In this document: positions 54,685 to 64,000 of the stretch, in pieces
Position numbering within the stretch: position 1 is the first letter of the stretch
Layout: each line of letters begins with the position of its first letter
DNA from: Rana temporaria
Taxonomy: Eukaryota; Chordata; Amphibia; Anura; Ranidae
Length of the DNA: 64,000 nt
Assembly (NCBI RefSeq): GCF_905171775.1
Contig: NC_053489.1
Coordinates: 147,585,642-147,649,641, forward strand
Direction: 5' to 3'
Program-made: the position numbers and the translations under genes
The notes under the pieces: model-generated
Told to the model about the DNA's origin: nothing
The model's database searches: none
The model's input: the letters and a program-made list of their open reading frames with translations, nothing else

Positions 54685-56122
54685 GGTTAGTGTTTGGCTG
54701 AAGCCATTTATTCTCAATCAACTGTGTTTTATCTTTTTAAATCATAATCACAAAAAAACTACCCAAATGACTCTAGATACCCCAGTTCTTAATACCATAT
54801 ATTGTCCATTTTAACATCAATGACAGCTTGAAATATTTTGTGGTATTTGTGGATGAGGCTCTTTATCTTCTCAGATAGTAAAGCTGCCCATTCCTCTTGG
54901 CAAAAAGCCTCCAGTTCCTGTAAATTCTTGTGCTGTCTTGCATGAACTGCACGTTTAAGATCTCCCCAAAGTGGCTCAATGATATATATTGAGGCCAGGA
55001 GACTGAGATGGCCACTGCAGAACCTTTACTTTATTCTGCTGTAGCCAATGACAGGTACGTTACATGCGCAGCTTCCTGGCTGATGAATGCAAATATTCCT
55101 TCAGTATTTTTTGATAACATACTGCATTCATCTTGACATCAATTTTCACCAAATTTTCTGTGTGTTTTGCAGCTCACACATTCCCAAAACATCAGCGATC
55201 CATCTCTGTTTTTTGCAGTAGGGATGGTGTACCTTTCATCATAGGCCATGTTGACTCCTCTCCAAACAAAGCATTTATGGTTGTGGCCAAAAAGCGCAAT
55301 TTAGGTCTCATCACTCCAAATAACCATGTGCCAAAAGGTTTAAACTTGTCTCTGTGTTTGGCATATTGTAAGCGAGATACTTTGTGGCATTTGTATAGTA
55401 ATGGCTTTCTTTTGGCGACTTGACCATGCAGCCCATCTTTCTTCAAGAGCCACCACATGTTTTCAGAGAGTCCTGTATTTCACCTGAAGTTGTTTGTGGG
55501 TTTTTCTTTGCATTTCAAACAATTTTCCTGGCAGTTGTGACTGAAAGTTTAGTTGGTCTACCTGACCGTGGTTTGGTTTCAACAGAACCCCTCATTTTTC
55601 ACTTCTTGATTAGAGTTTGAACACTGCTGATTGGCATTCTCAATTCCTGTGATGTCCTTTTTATATCCCTTTCCTGTTTTATACACAACGACCTTTTCCT
55701 GAAGATCCTTTGACAATTCTTTTGCTTTTGCCATGACTCAGAATCCAGAAATGCCAGTGCAGCATTGGATGAAAGATGCAAGGGTCTGTCAGGAGTCCAG
55801 AAACTCATTGACCTTTTATACACACACTAATTACAAGCAAACAGATCACAGGTGAGGATGGTTACCTTTAATAGCCATTCAAACCCCTTTGTGTCAACCT
55901 GTGTGCATGTTATCAGGCAAAAATCACCAGGGTATGTAAACTTTTGATCAGGGTCATTTGGGTAGTTTCAGTTATCATTATAATTTAAAAAGCGTAAACA
56001 CAGGTGATTGATAATAAAATAGCTTCAGCCAAACACGAATCATGATTCAAAGAAATGTTTTGTGTTATCATTCATATTCTCTGAAAAATGGCTAAGAAAT
56101 CACAAACTTATGATCACAACTG
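54685..56122 (-). mobile_element. Tc1 element (copy E)
   Basis: The right end TTATGATCACAACTG is followed by TA (56123-56124). An inner repeat CAGGGTATGTAAACTTTTGA lies near 55930. The word GTGTTTGGCTGAAGC at 54688 is mirrored by GCTTCAGCCAAACAC at about 56022, so the left arm is present except its outermost 100 bp. Confidence 0.85.
54800..55734 (-). pseudogene. Tc1 transposase relic (copy E)
   Basis: It starts with ATG at 55732-55734 (MAKAKELSKDLQ). The stretch ERDIKRTSQELRMPISSVQT is the first helix-turn-helix. WWLLKKDGLHGQVAKRKPLL and FKPFGTWLFGVMRPKLRFLA (55192-55458) are the second DNA-binding module and the region of the first catalytic residue, in a damaged state. Several stops follow. 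Confidence 0.82.
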
Positions 56123-56124
56123 TA

Positions 56125-57074
56125 TAATGTTGTTTGAAAGACACTGCCAAAATTAGATTTAAAAAGATTGTGTTAATAAAAGGGATCCTGGGCTCACCGT
56201 ATTGCTTATGAGTGATCTAGGAGATGCAGAAAGGTGTCAGAGGTAATAAATGAATGTGCCTATTTTCCCTCTGTAGGGATATAGACAAATTAATTTATTA
56301 TCTTTTTTAAACCCATTTGAGGGACCTTATCAAACAACCTCCATGCCTGCTGGCTGAGATTTTGATATAAATGGGGTATAACATCATCTGAACTCCCTTA
56401 CTTAATCATGATAAATGGTCTAATGGAAAGTTCTCCATTACTTGAAACTTAAGCATATAAAAGTGTTTTAAATCTCATATAAATCACGGGCAGTGTCAGC
56501 TCTGTGACAAAGTATTTTGTGTATATTTTATGTTTTTTTTTGGTTTTTTTTCTTCATTTTGGCAAGCGTAATAGAAAGTAAAAAAAAACACTATATTCAA
56601 CAAGTTTTGATGGCACACAATCAGATATACAGCTATAGCAGAAAGTTTTCCATTAGGTTCAAGTTTGATTTTGTTGACCATCTGTTTCTAATACACCATG
56701 AATATCACTTCCCAAATACAAGCGGTTTCATCATAATACCACACAACATAGCAAACACATTATGGAACCCAGCAGTGCCTCTGAGAATTCTACTGTAACT
56801 CATCACTACTGGACCAATCAGTGACCTCTGGGTTGAGGATTCATTGTTTCCCCAGTAATGCATGAGCCAACAGTAACAGCTGTTTAACAACAGCCTGGAG
56901 TGAATAGAGCAATACATTGTGCCAATATTAATGCACATGTCTGTCACAGGGCCAGAAAATTCTCACGCATTAAATGCAATTAATTGAACCAACTGCTTAA
57001 TGAAGGTATTATTACTACATGCAACATTTAAAGTCTGCGTATACGTTACATGCTACACTCTTACAAAACATATG
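56125..57074 (-). other. dtwd2 intron, unassigned
   Basis: An 80-codon minus frame at 56705-56947 has no motif I recognise. No transposon ends seen. Confidence 0.4.
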
Positions 57075-57262
57075 TACAGTATCTCACAAAAGTGAGTACG
57101 CCCCTCACATTTTTGTAAATATTTTATTAAATCTTTTCATGTTACAACACTAAAGAAATTACACTTTGTTACAATGTAAAGTAGTGAGTGTACAGATTGC
57201 ATAACAATGTAAATTTGCTGTCCCCTCAAAATAACCCAACACACAGCCATTAATGTCTAAAC

Positions 57263-57410
57263 CAGGGATCCTCAAACTATGGCCCTCCAGCTGTTGCGGA
57301 ATTACAAGTCTCATGAGGCATTGTAAAACTCTGACATTCACAGACATGACTATTCATGATGGGAATTGTAGTTCCTGAACAACTGGAGGGCCATAGTTTG
57401 AGGACCCCTG
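57263..57410. mobile_element. hAT MITE (148 bp)
   Basis: The ends CAGGGATCCTCAAACTATGG and CCATAGTTTGAGGACCCCTG are inverted. The 8-bp flanks GTCTAAAC (57255-57262) and GTCCAAAC (57411-57418) match at 7 positions. It is inserted in the arm of the Tc1 element; sister copy D has the uninterrupted sequence TTCTAAACCACTGGCAAC. Confidence 0.92.
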
Positions 57411-57477
57411 GTCCAAACTGCTGGCAACCAAAGTGAGTACACCCCTAAGTGAAAATGTCCAAATTGGCTATTTTCTA

Positions 57478-58338
57478 GCATGGAGTTCACCGGAGCTTCA
57501 AAGGTTGCCACTGGTGGCGTCCTCTTCCACTCCTCCATGACGACATCATGGAGCTGGTTGATGTTAGAGACCTTGCGCTCCTCCACCTTCTGTTTGAGGA
57601 TGCCCCACAGATGCTCAATGGGGTTTAGGTCTGGAGACATGCTTTGGCCAGTCCATCACCTTTACCTTCAGTCTCCAAAGGGAGGGGATCATGCTCTGCT
57701 TCAGTATGTCACAGCACATGTTGGCATTCATGATTCCCTCAATGAACTGTAGCTCCCTAGTTCCGGCAGCCCTAGACCATGGCACTTCAACCATCATTGT
57801 TTGACTGTAGGCAAGACACTTTTTTCCTTGTACTCCTCACTTGGTTGCCGCCACACATGCTTGACACTATCTGAACCAAATACGTTTATCTTGGTCTCAT
57901 CAGACCACAGATATGGTTTCAGTACTCCATGCCCTTAGTCTGCTTGTCTTCCGCAAACTGTTTCTTTAGAAGAGGCTTCTTTCTGGGATGACAGCCATTC
58001 AGACTGATTTGAAGCAGTGTGTGGCATGTTGTCTGAGCATTGACAGCCCCCCCCCTTCAAACTCTGCAGCAATGCTGGCAGCACTCATACGTCTATTTCT
58101 CAAAGACAACCTTTGGATATGACGCTGAGCATGTGCACTCAGTTAACTTCTTTGGTCAACCATGGCGAGGCCTGTTCTGAGTGGAACCTGTCCTGTTAAA
58201 CTGCTGTATGGTCTTGGCCACTGTGCTGCAGCTCAGTTTCAGGGTTTTGGCAATCTCCTTGTAGCTTAGGCTATCCTTATGTAGAGCAACAATTCTTTTT
58301 TTTTCAGATCCTCAGAGTTCTTTGCCATAAGGTGCCAT
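57478..58338 (-). pseudogene. Tc1 transposase relic (copy F)
   Basis: It begins at ATG 58336-58338 and ends near 57478. It includes SPDLNPIEHLWGILKQKVE and HDVVMEEWKRTP, but the segment with FQHDNDPKH is deleted (around 57672), leaving LQFIEGIMNANMCCDILKQS joined to LKVKVMDWP. There are multiple frameshifts. Confidence 0.87.
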
Positions 58339-58649
58339 GTTGAACTTCCAGTGACCAGTATGAGAAAGTGAAAGTGATAACACCAAATTTGACACACCTG
58401 CTCCCCATTCATACCCGAGACCTTGTAACACTAACGAGTCACGTGACACCAGAGAGGGAAAACAGATAATTTTCGCCCAATTTGGACATTTTCACTTATT
58501 TTGAGGGAACAGAAAATGTACACTGTTATACAAGCTGTACACTCACTAATTTACATTGTAGCAAAGTGTAATTTATTCAGTGTTGTCACATGAAAAGATA
58601 TAATAAAATATAAAAAATCAAAAATGTGAGGGGTGTACTCACTTTTGTG

Positions 58650-59090
58650 GTGTCAGAAAGCAGATGAACTCTCCATAAAGTCAATTGTAATCTTTTTTTT
58701 AAGGCCAATAAATTCCACTCTGGCTTATCATCAGATGAATACACCATAAAAAAGTTTAATTCTATTTAACAAAAAGTTGATGAATTTAATATGTAAATAA
58801 CTTTCCATTCAATTCATAAATGAATAAGTTAAGATTTTAGACAAATATCGGCATAGCATAAGGAAGAACAGTATCCAAAACACATGGAATGGTTCCACAC
58901 CACAAAAGAAAATGATTAACTGTTATTTTCATCAAACATGGCAGCTTCCATGGAGCAATTGGCCAAATTTCTCAGATTATGTTAAATTTTTGCAATATTG
59001 GGTTATTTGCATACATAGTTGTGAAAGATACTAGTAGCTCTGAAACAGAGAGTAAACTTTGCACTTTATATTTAATGAACTTATAAACCA
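58650..59090 (-). other. dtwd2 intron, unassigned
   Basis: No exon or repeat end recognised. Confidence 0.4.
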
Positions 59091-59091
59091 G

Positions 59092-59697
59092 CGGTCCCCA
59101 GCCTCCCCGACACCATGGACCAGTCATCACAGACCAGGGGAGAGTGTTTGGTGCTGCCTGCCACTTCTGGGAGAGGGAAGGGAGTAGAGGAAGGGAGTAG
59201 TGGAAGGGAGTAGTGGTGCTAGGAGAAGGGGAGCGGACACCCTCTGGTGGTGGGAGGGTGGCAGTGCAGGTTGAGCTGGTGAGCTTACCTGCCACCCACC
59301 CCCAGCCGCATGACATGCACCTTTTATTTAAGCACATCTCTGATGCCCTACTGTAACCATTTCTACCCTTTGACTCTGCAGATGCATACTTACTGAGATC
59401 CAATACCCATATCCTCCTGTGTTTGTTGACATCCAACACTGCAAGTCCTGTGTGCACCTTCACAATTGAATCCTCATAGACTCCTATGAGGCTCATCTGC
59501 CTCTGTTTCCCTGCCGAGTAACACAAACACAAGCCCTGTAGACTTCTTTGAAATTCTGACAAGGTAGTATAAGAGCAGCTACTTATGAGAAGGATTTCCT
59601 GCTGCTTTACCTGCTATATCCTACTATATTAGCATGTTCCTTGTCAACACACTTGTTTGTAGTGCATCTGATTGACTCCCAGTCTTGGCCCTGACTC
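59092..59697. repeat. hAT-like repeat fragment and unassigned flank
   Basis: CAGCGGTCCCCAGCCTCCCC at 59092 resembles the end of a hAT non-autonomous element, followed by CATGGACCAGTCATCACAGA. No right end found. A 196-codon minus frame across the region has no recognisable protein signature. Confidence 0.4.
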
Positions 59698-59700
59698 TTA

Positions 59701-60084
59701 TGCCCCATACACACGTTCGGTTTTTCCGTCGGCATCAAACTCCTACCGGATTTTTTGACGGAATTCCGCTCAAGCTGTCTTGCATACACACGAACACACC
59801 AAATTCCAACCGTCAAAAACGAGGCAACGTACAACACTACGATGAGCCTAGAAAAAATAAGTTCAATGCTTCCGATCATGCGCGACTTGTTTCTGAGCAT
59901 GCGTGTTTTTTTCTCTGTCGGAGTTCCATACAGACGAACGGAATTTCCGAACATGTTCTCTTTGTAATTCCGTCGGAATTTCCAACAGAAAAAGTCAGAT
60001 GGGGCATGCACACGGTCGGAATATCCAATGAAAAAGTTCCATCTGACTTTTTTCATCGGAAATTCCGATCATGTGTACGAGGCA
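59701..60084. mobile_element. MITE M3, GTACACACG family (384 bp)
   Basis: The ends TGCCCCATACACACGTTCGG and CCGATCATGTGTACGAGGCA are inverted. The flanks are TTA and TAA. Interior arms carry repeated GGAATTCCG/TTTCCGTCGG words. Confidence 0.8.
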
Positions 60085-60087
60085 TAA

Positions 60088-60432
60088 CAGTCTGATTGCT
60101 TGTGTATTGGGGATTGGAAAAGGTTAATACCAAGTCAAATTTAGGTACTTATACTAGCTGAATTTAAAAACATACATTTAATGATTAACTAATGCATATC
60201 TAAATCGGTTTGTATCTTTAACATCTGTCTATATTTCAGTTTCAAGACCATTAAGAGGCCATCAAGCCAAAGCCTATGAAAAGATGTTAGATAGCAGTCT
60301 GAAATAAGATGATTTTGAATCAAATGTTTGTTGAAAAATCTTTCTTATGAACGGCAGTTCACAAATGAACATTGCCAGAACAATTCATCTCCAGAAGCTA
60401 AAATGTCCATGCATTTGCTGACAGACAAATTC
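60088..60432 (-). other. dtwd2 intron, unassigned
   Basis: Nothing recognised. Confidence 0.4.
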
Positions 60433-60435
60433 TTA

Positions 60436-60970
60436 AGCCGCATACACACGATCATTTTTCAGCATGGAAAAAAAACGTTGTTTTTCAGCATGTTGAAAAA
60501 ACAAGTTTTCCCAACTTGATCATTAAAACGATGTTGCCTACACACCATCGTTTAAAAAAAGTGATCTAGCAAAGCGCGGTGACGTACAACACGTACAACG
60601 GCACTATAAAGGGGAAGTTCCATTCGCCTTTGGGCTGCTTTAGCTGATTCCGTGTTAGTAAAAGACGATTCACGCTTTTTTGTCTGTTACAGCGTGATGA
60701 ATGTGCTTACTCCATTATAAACGGTAGTTTTACCAGAATGAGCGCTCCCGTCTCATAACTTGCTTCTGAGCATGCGCGTTTTTTTTTCATCATTTTAGCC
60801 CACACACGATCATTTTTTACAACCCGAAAAATTACGTTAAAAAATGCATGTTCGAAAAAAAAAATTATTTTTTCAGAACCTGAAAAATGATGTGAAGCCC
60901 ACACACGATCATTTTAAATAACGTTTTTGAAAAACTATGTTTTTTTCATGCTGAAAAATGGATTGTGGCA
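60436..60970. mobile_element. MITE M4, GTACACACG-like family (535 bp)
   Basis: AGCCGCATACACACGATCAT and TTTTTCAGCATG at the left are mirrored by CATGCTGAAAAATGGATTG and TGTGGCA at the right. TTA flanks both sides (60433-60435, 60971-60973). CACACGATCATTTT occurs twice more inside (about 60795 and 60902). Confidence 0.8.
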
Positions 60971-60973
60971 TTA

Positions 60974-61849
60974 GTCATAGTGTTGAAATCTTTTTCTGAA
61001 TAGGCCACTTTGATACAGATCAGATCACATTCCAAGAGTCATCTTTACAGAAATCTAGATATTTTCTAAGGATTTACAAACTTTTCTCAGAACTTTAAAT
61101 ACCCAACAGCAATTATGATTGAAAATCAATCCCTCGAAGATAACCGATATCATGTGGTAGATAGTAATATTAGATGGCTATCCTTACAGAATAATTTCTC
61201 CTATGCCAATGGTGCAAGTGTTTGACTGCTTATCATGGATTTTTATCATCGATCAGCATCATGAACTTCTCAGGAAATGCTGCTAGTAGGCAAGGTTGTG
61301 TAAACATAGTCAACTGCTGCATTGCAGGGTTTGTCTAAATGGAAAGCTATTTTAAATTTAGAATATTTAATTTAGATGTACACACAACTTATGACAGTAA
61401 ATAAGCATGTATCATGTGGGGAATATCATAGTATGCCTTAAAAAATATAATCCTTTTTCTTTTTATCATGTCTTACGGCTTGATTACATTGACCACACCT
61501 TTTGTTTTCAAGTTGGCAAGGGGTGGGCACTTGATTACATCAATTCTACTACGTTCCCCATCTGTGTGTGCTGCGTTAAAGAAGGCTATGCCTTCTACGC
61601 CTACAAACTGCAGTTGTGGTTTGACAGCAAGGCTCCAGCTGGAGCCTCGGTCAATGAACAAAGCAAGGCTGGCAGGGGGACATTGCAGGGAAACCGACTA
61701 CCAGGAGATATCAGCACGGCAACCTGTATCCCCATACAGCAAGTCTGGATGCAAGCTAACCATTGAAGTACAGATCTGTTTCTGTGCTTGCCTTGGTCAG
61801 TTTACACAAAGGAGAAGTAGGACTGGCTGAATCAACCAGGCAAGTGACA
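60974..61849 (-). other. dtwd2 intron, unassigned, with overlapping open frames
   Basis: Two overlapping plus-strand frames of about 120 codons (61407-61830) have no recognised domain. AGGGAAACCGACTACCAGGAG and neighbours look like part of a dispersed repeat, but I cannot name it. Confidence 0.35.
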
Positions 61850-61853
61850 TTAA

Positions 61854-63109
61854 CCACTTCCATACCAGGTACTTACGCAGCTTCCCGCCCAAGCCAATTT
61901 TCAGCTTTCAGCACTGTCGCACTTTGAATGGCAATTGCGCGGTCATGCTACACTGTACCCAAACAAAATTGGCGTCCTTTTTTCCCCACAAATAGAGCTT
62001 TCTTTTGGTGGTATTTGATCACCTCTGCGATTTTTTTTTTTTTTGCGCAACAACTAAAAAAAGGCTGAAAATTTGGAAAAAAAATTACGTTTTTATTTTT
62101 TTCTGTTAATTTTTTTGTAAATAAGTTTTCTCTTTCAATTACGGGCACTGATATGGCGGCACTAATGGGCACCGATGGACATCGATGAGGTAGTACTGAC
62201 GGGCACAGATGAGGTGGCACTGATTGGCGGCGCTGGTATGCGACACTGATGGGCATGCATAGGCGGCACTGATGGGCACACATAGGCGGCACTGATGGGC
62301 ACACATAGGCGGCACTGATGGGCACACATAGGCGGCACTGATGGGCACACATAGGCGGCACTGATGGGCACTCATGGGCGGCACTGATGGGCACTCATGG
62401 GCGGCACTGGGCACTCATAGGCGGCACAGATGGGCACTCATGGGCGGCACTGATGGGCACTCATGGGTGGCACAGATGGGCACTGATAGGTGGGCACTGG
62501 GCATGGATGGGCACTGTGGGGTGGCGCTGATGGACACTGGGGTGGCAGCACTGATTTTTGCCAGGTTGCCAGTCAGTGCCCATTTGTGGGCACTGACTGG
62601 CATCTTTTTTATTTTTTTTAATGCTTTTTTTTTTATTTATTTTTTAGACTTTTTTTTTTTTTTTTGCAGGCTTTTTTTTTTTTTTTTTGCCCACCCTGGT
62701 GCTCCAGGGTGGGCATCCCTGGTGGTCCAGTGTGGCGATCCGAGGGGGGGCTGCGCTGATAAACAATCAGCGCGAACCCCCCCTGTCAGGAGAGCCGCCG
62801 ATCGGCTCTCCTCTACTCGCGTCTGTCAGACGCGAGTGAGGAAGAGCCATCAACGGCTCTTCCTGTTTACATCGTGATCAGCCGTGGTTGGACACGGCTG
62901 ATCACGTGGTAAAGAGTCTCCGCCGGAGGCTCTTTACTGAGATCGGAGATGCAGGGTGTCAGACTGACACCCCGCATCACCGATCGCCGCGGTGCGCGCC
63001 CCCACGGGCGCGCGCGGCATGAAATCCTGCAGGACGTTCTAGAACGTCCTGTCAGGATTTCATAACCACTTCCCGGACGTAAATCGGCTATAGGCCGGGC
63101 GGGAAGTGG
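61854..63109 (-). mobile_element. TTAA-target element P6 (1256 bp) with minisatellite
   Basis: The ends CCACTTCCATACCAGG and GGCGGGAAGTGG are flanked by TTAA (61850-61853, 63110-63113). The left half has the family block TTTCTTTTGGTGGTATTTGA. The middle holds a 23-bp minisatellite and poly-T runs. The right half has several hairpins, for example GGACGTTCTAGAACGTCC near 63031. Confidence 0.87.
62230..62560. repeat. 23-bp minisatellite inside P6
   Basis: The unit GGGCACACATAGGCGGCACT plus GAT is repeated about 13 times, with CACTCATGGG variants toward the right. 23 is not a multiple of 3, so long frames through it cycle through all three phases. Confidence 0.92.
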
Positions 63110-63189
63110 TTAAGAAAGAGGATAACGTCATAAGATAACAACCCTAGTAACCTACAGGATTCTTACAGCAAAAGTCAAACTTCTGCATA

Positions 63190-63785
63190 ATGATGCACCT
63201 CATATGCAAAACTATAAAATACTTCTTCCCCTACTTCATTTAGTGGTGTCCAGTGGGCAATATAGCTTTAATTTGGTTGCAAAAAAAAGCTTTAAAATGG
63301 TCACAAGTCTTGTTTAGAATGGAATATCTGAAACTTATGGAGAGACTTTTTCATACTTTCCATGACTTCATGTGGATTTTTTCACATGAAATGGGATTTT
63401 TGTACCCATCCTTGAGTCAGGGAATAGTAATCTTCTTATGACTGAACCCATTTACTCTTACTCCCAACCTAGATATAGAGGTTAATCGAATTCCTACTGG
63501 CCTCTAAAACTCAGGCCTATATGATTATATATTCCTACATGCGATTTCTCTTATCTAGTACTACTTTTATATCTCACTTACATATTTTCTTTTGCTCGTG
63601 TGGTATGGTATTTTTTTATGATTTGTAGTTGTTTCTATATGGCATTTTTTATGATTTGTTGTTAATGAGTAGTACTTATCTGGAAACATTGCCAGCCTAT
63701 ATGCTGTTGTACTAGCTTTGCAATGTGATATTGTATATGTTTTCTATATCTCTCATGTATGACTTCAATAAAAAATGTTTTTAAA
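63190..63785 (+). mobile_element. L1-type LINE 3' end
   Basis: The segment ends TGACTTCAATAAAAAATG then TTTTTAAACAAAA at about 63785, an AATAAA signal followed by an A-rich tail. Upstream coding scraps (SQVLFRMEYLKLMERLFHTF near 63295-63360) and the 3' UTR resemble the end of the frog L1 lineage represented at 41466-42257. It is 5'-truncated. Confidence 0.6.
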
Positions 63786-64000
63786 CAAAAACCTACAACA
63801 TATTTGTAGTACATTGCCCATCTGGCAGCAAGAAGTCGATATGGTAAAATGGAAACCCTTAAAAATGTAAGATCGCAACTTTAAAGAAAATGTAACCCCA
63901 ACATTTCATATTCCCAATATGTGTCCGCTGTACCATGTACTTGTATGAAAATGTATCCTCTTCTCTTTGTATTGCTTCCTTTGTGCAAAATCCCTGGTAT
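63786..64000 (-). other. dtwd2 intron, unassigned right edge
   Basis: Nothing recognised before the window ends. Confidence 0.35.

Larger units (their letters stand above)
57077..58649 (-). mobile_element. Tc1 element (copy F) with nested hAT MITE
   Basis: The left end CAGTATCTCACAAAAGTGAG follows TA (57075-57076). The right end reads GTACTCACTTTTGTGG and then diverges, losing the last 10 bp. It is the same family as copies C and D. Confidence 0.88.

Noticed and set aside
58972..59562. 196-codon minus-strand frame
   Set aside because: No recognisable protein signature, low-complexity segments, and part overlaps a hAT-like repeat end.
61407..61830. Overlapping 119- and 120-codon plus-strand frames
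   Set aside because: No recognised motif, both frames equally open, and they lie on the strand opposite to dtwd2 inside its probable intron.
61948..62414. Minus-strand frames of 69-148 codons with a PISAAYVCPSVPP-type repeat
   Set aside because: They are read through the 23-bp minisatellite, which is open in all three phases; no start context, domain or splice evidence.
62230..62560. Regularly repeated short units resembling a CRISPR array
   Set aside because: Units abut without unique spacers and the genome is vertebrate; it is a minisatellite.

Overview
This is vertebrate nuclear DNA, most likely from a large-genome frog (a ranid-type amphibian is my inference). The evidence is one host gene split by large introns, in a dense layered mass of Tc1/mariner, hAT, TTAA-target, Harbinger-like, BEL/Pao, L1, L2/CR1 and Penelope-like repeats of the kind that fill frog genomes. 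There are no bacterial operons, CRISPR arrays, rRNA or tRNA genes that I can recognise.

Host gene: the last two coding exons of dtwd2 (DTW-domain tRNA-uridine aminocarboxypropyltransferase 2) lie on the minus strand at 21876-22004 and 16981-17151, with proper splice sites and a shared reading phase. The rest of the gene should lie beyond the right edge. So 1-16980 is 3' UTR and downstream DNA, 17152-21875 is the last intron, and 22005-64000 is probably one very long intron.

Layout. 1-8811: a minisatellite carrying a Tc1 element, itself split by a 7.0-kb BEL/Pao retrotransposon with 543-bp LTRs (5-bp target duplication; LTRs differ at 4 positions). Its 1818-aa Gag-Pol frame is open, but the integrase core is deleted in frame and the RT YxDD box reads YVGD. 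9.5-16.6 kb: two hAT elements with 8-bp duplications, a Tc1 relic, an L1 relic and a nested pair of elements carrying hammerhead-ribozyme-like folds, one a 1.2-kb palindrome flanked by a 15-bp duplication. 17-22 kb: dtwd2 exons and an intron with Tc1, TTAA and pogo-like repeats, including an exact 64-bp templated duplication. 22.8-32 kb: a hAT with a nested element, an L2 3' end, two Tc1 copies carrying nested MITEs, and TTAA elements. 34-41 kb: a Harbinger-like element, a third hammerhead-led insertion with a 16-bp duplication, and a five-layer nest (Tc1 > TTAA element > Tc1 and TTAA element, then a further TTAA element). 41-64 kb: L1 and CR1-like LINE fragments, several Tc1 relics, GTACACACG-type MITEs, further TTAA elements and an L1 3' end.

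The elements do not form a pathway. Their interest is in insertion order, target duplications and RNA folds. The strongest candidate for an under-described system is the hammerhead-led, Penelope/retrozyme-like family at about 12.5-14.8 kb and 35.1-35.8 kb.
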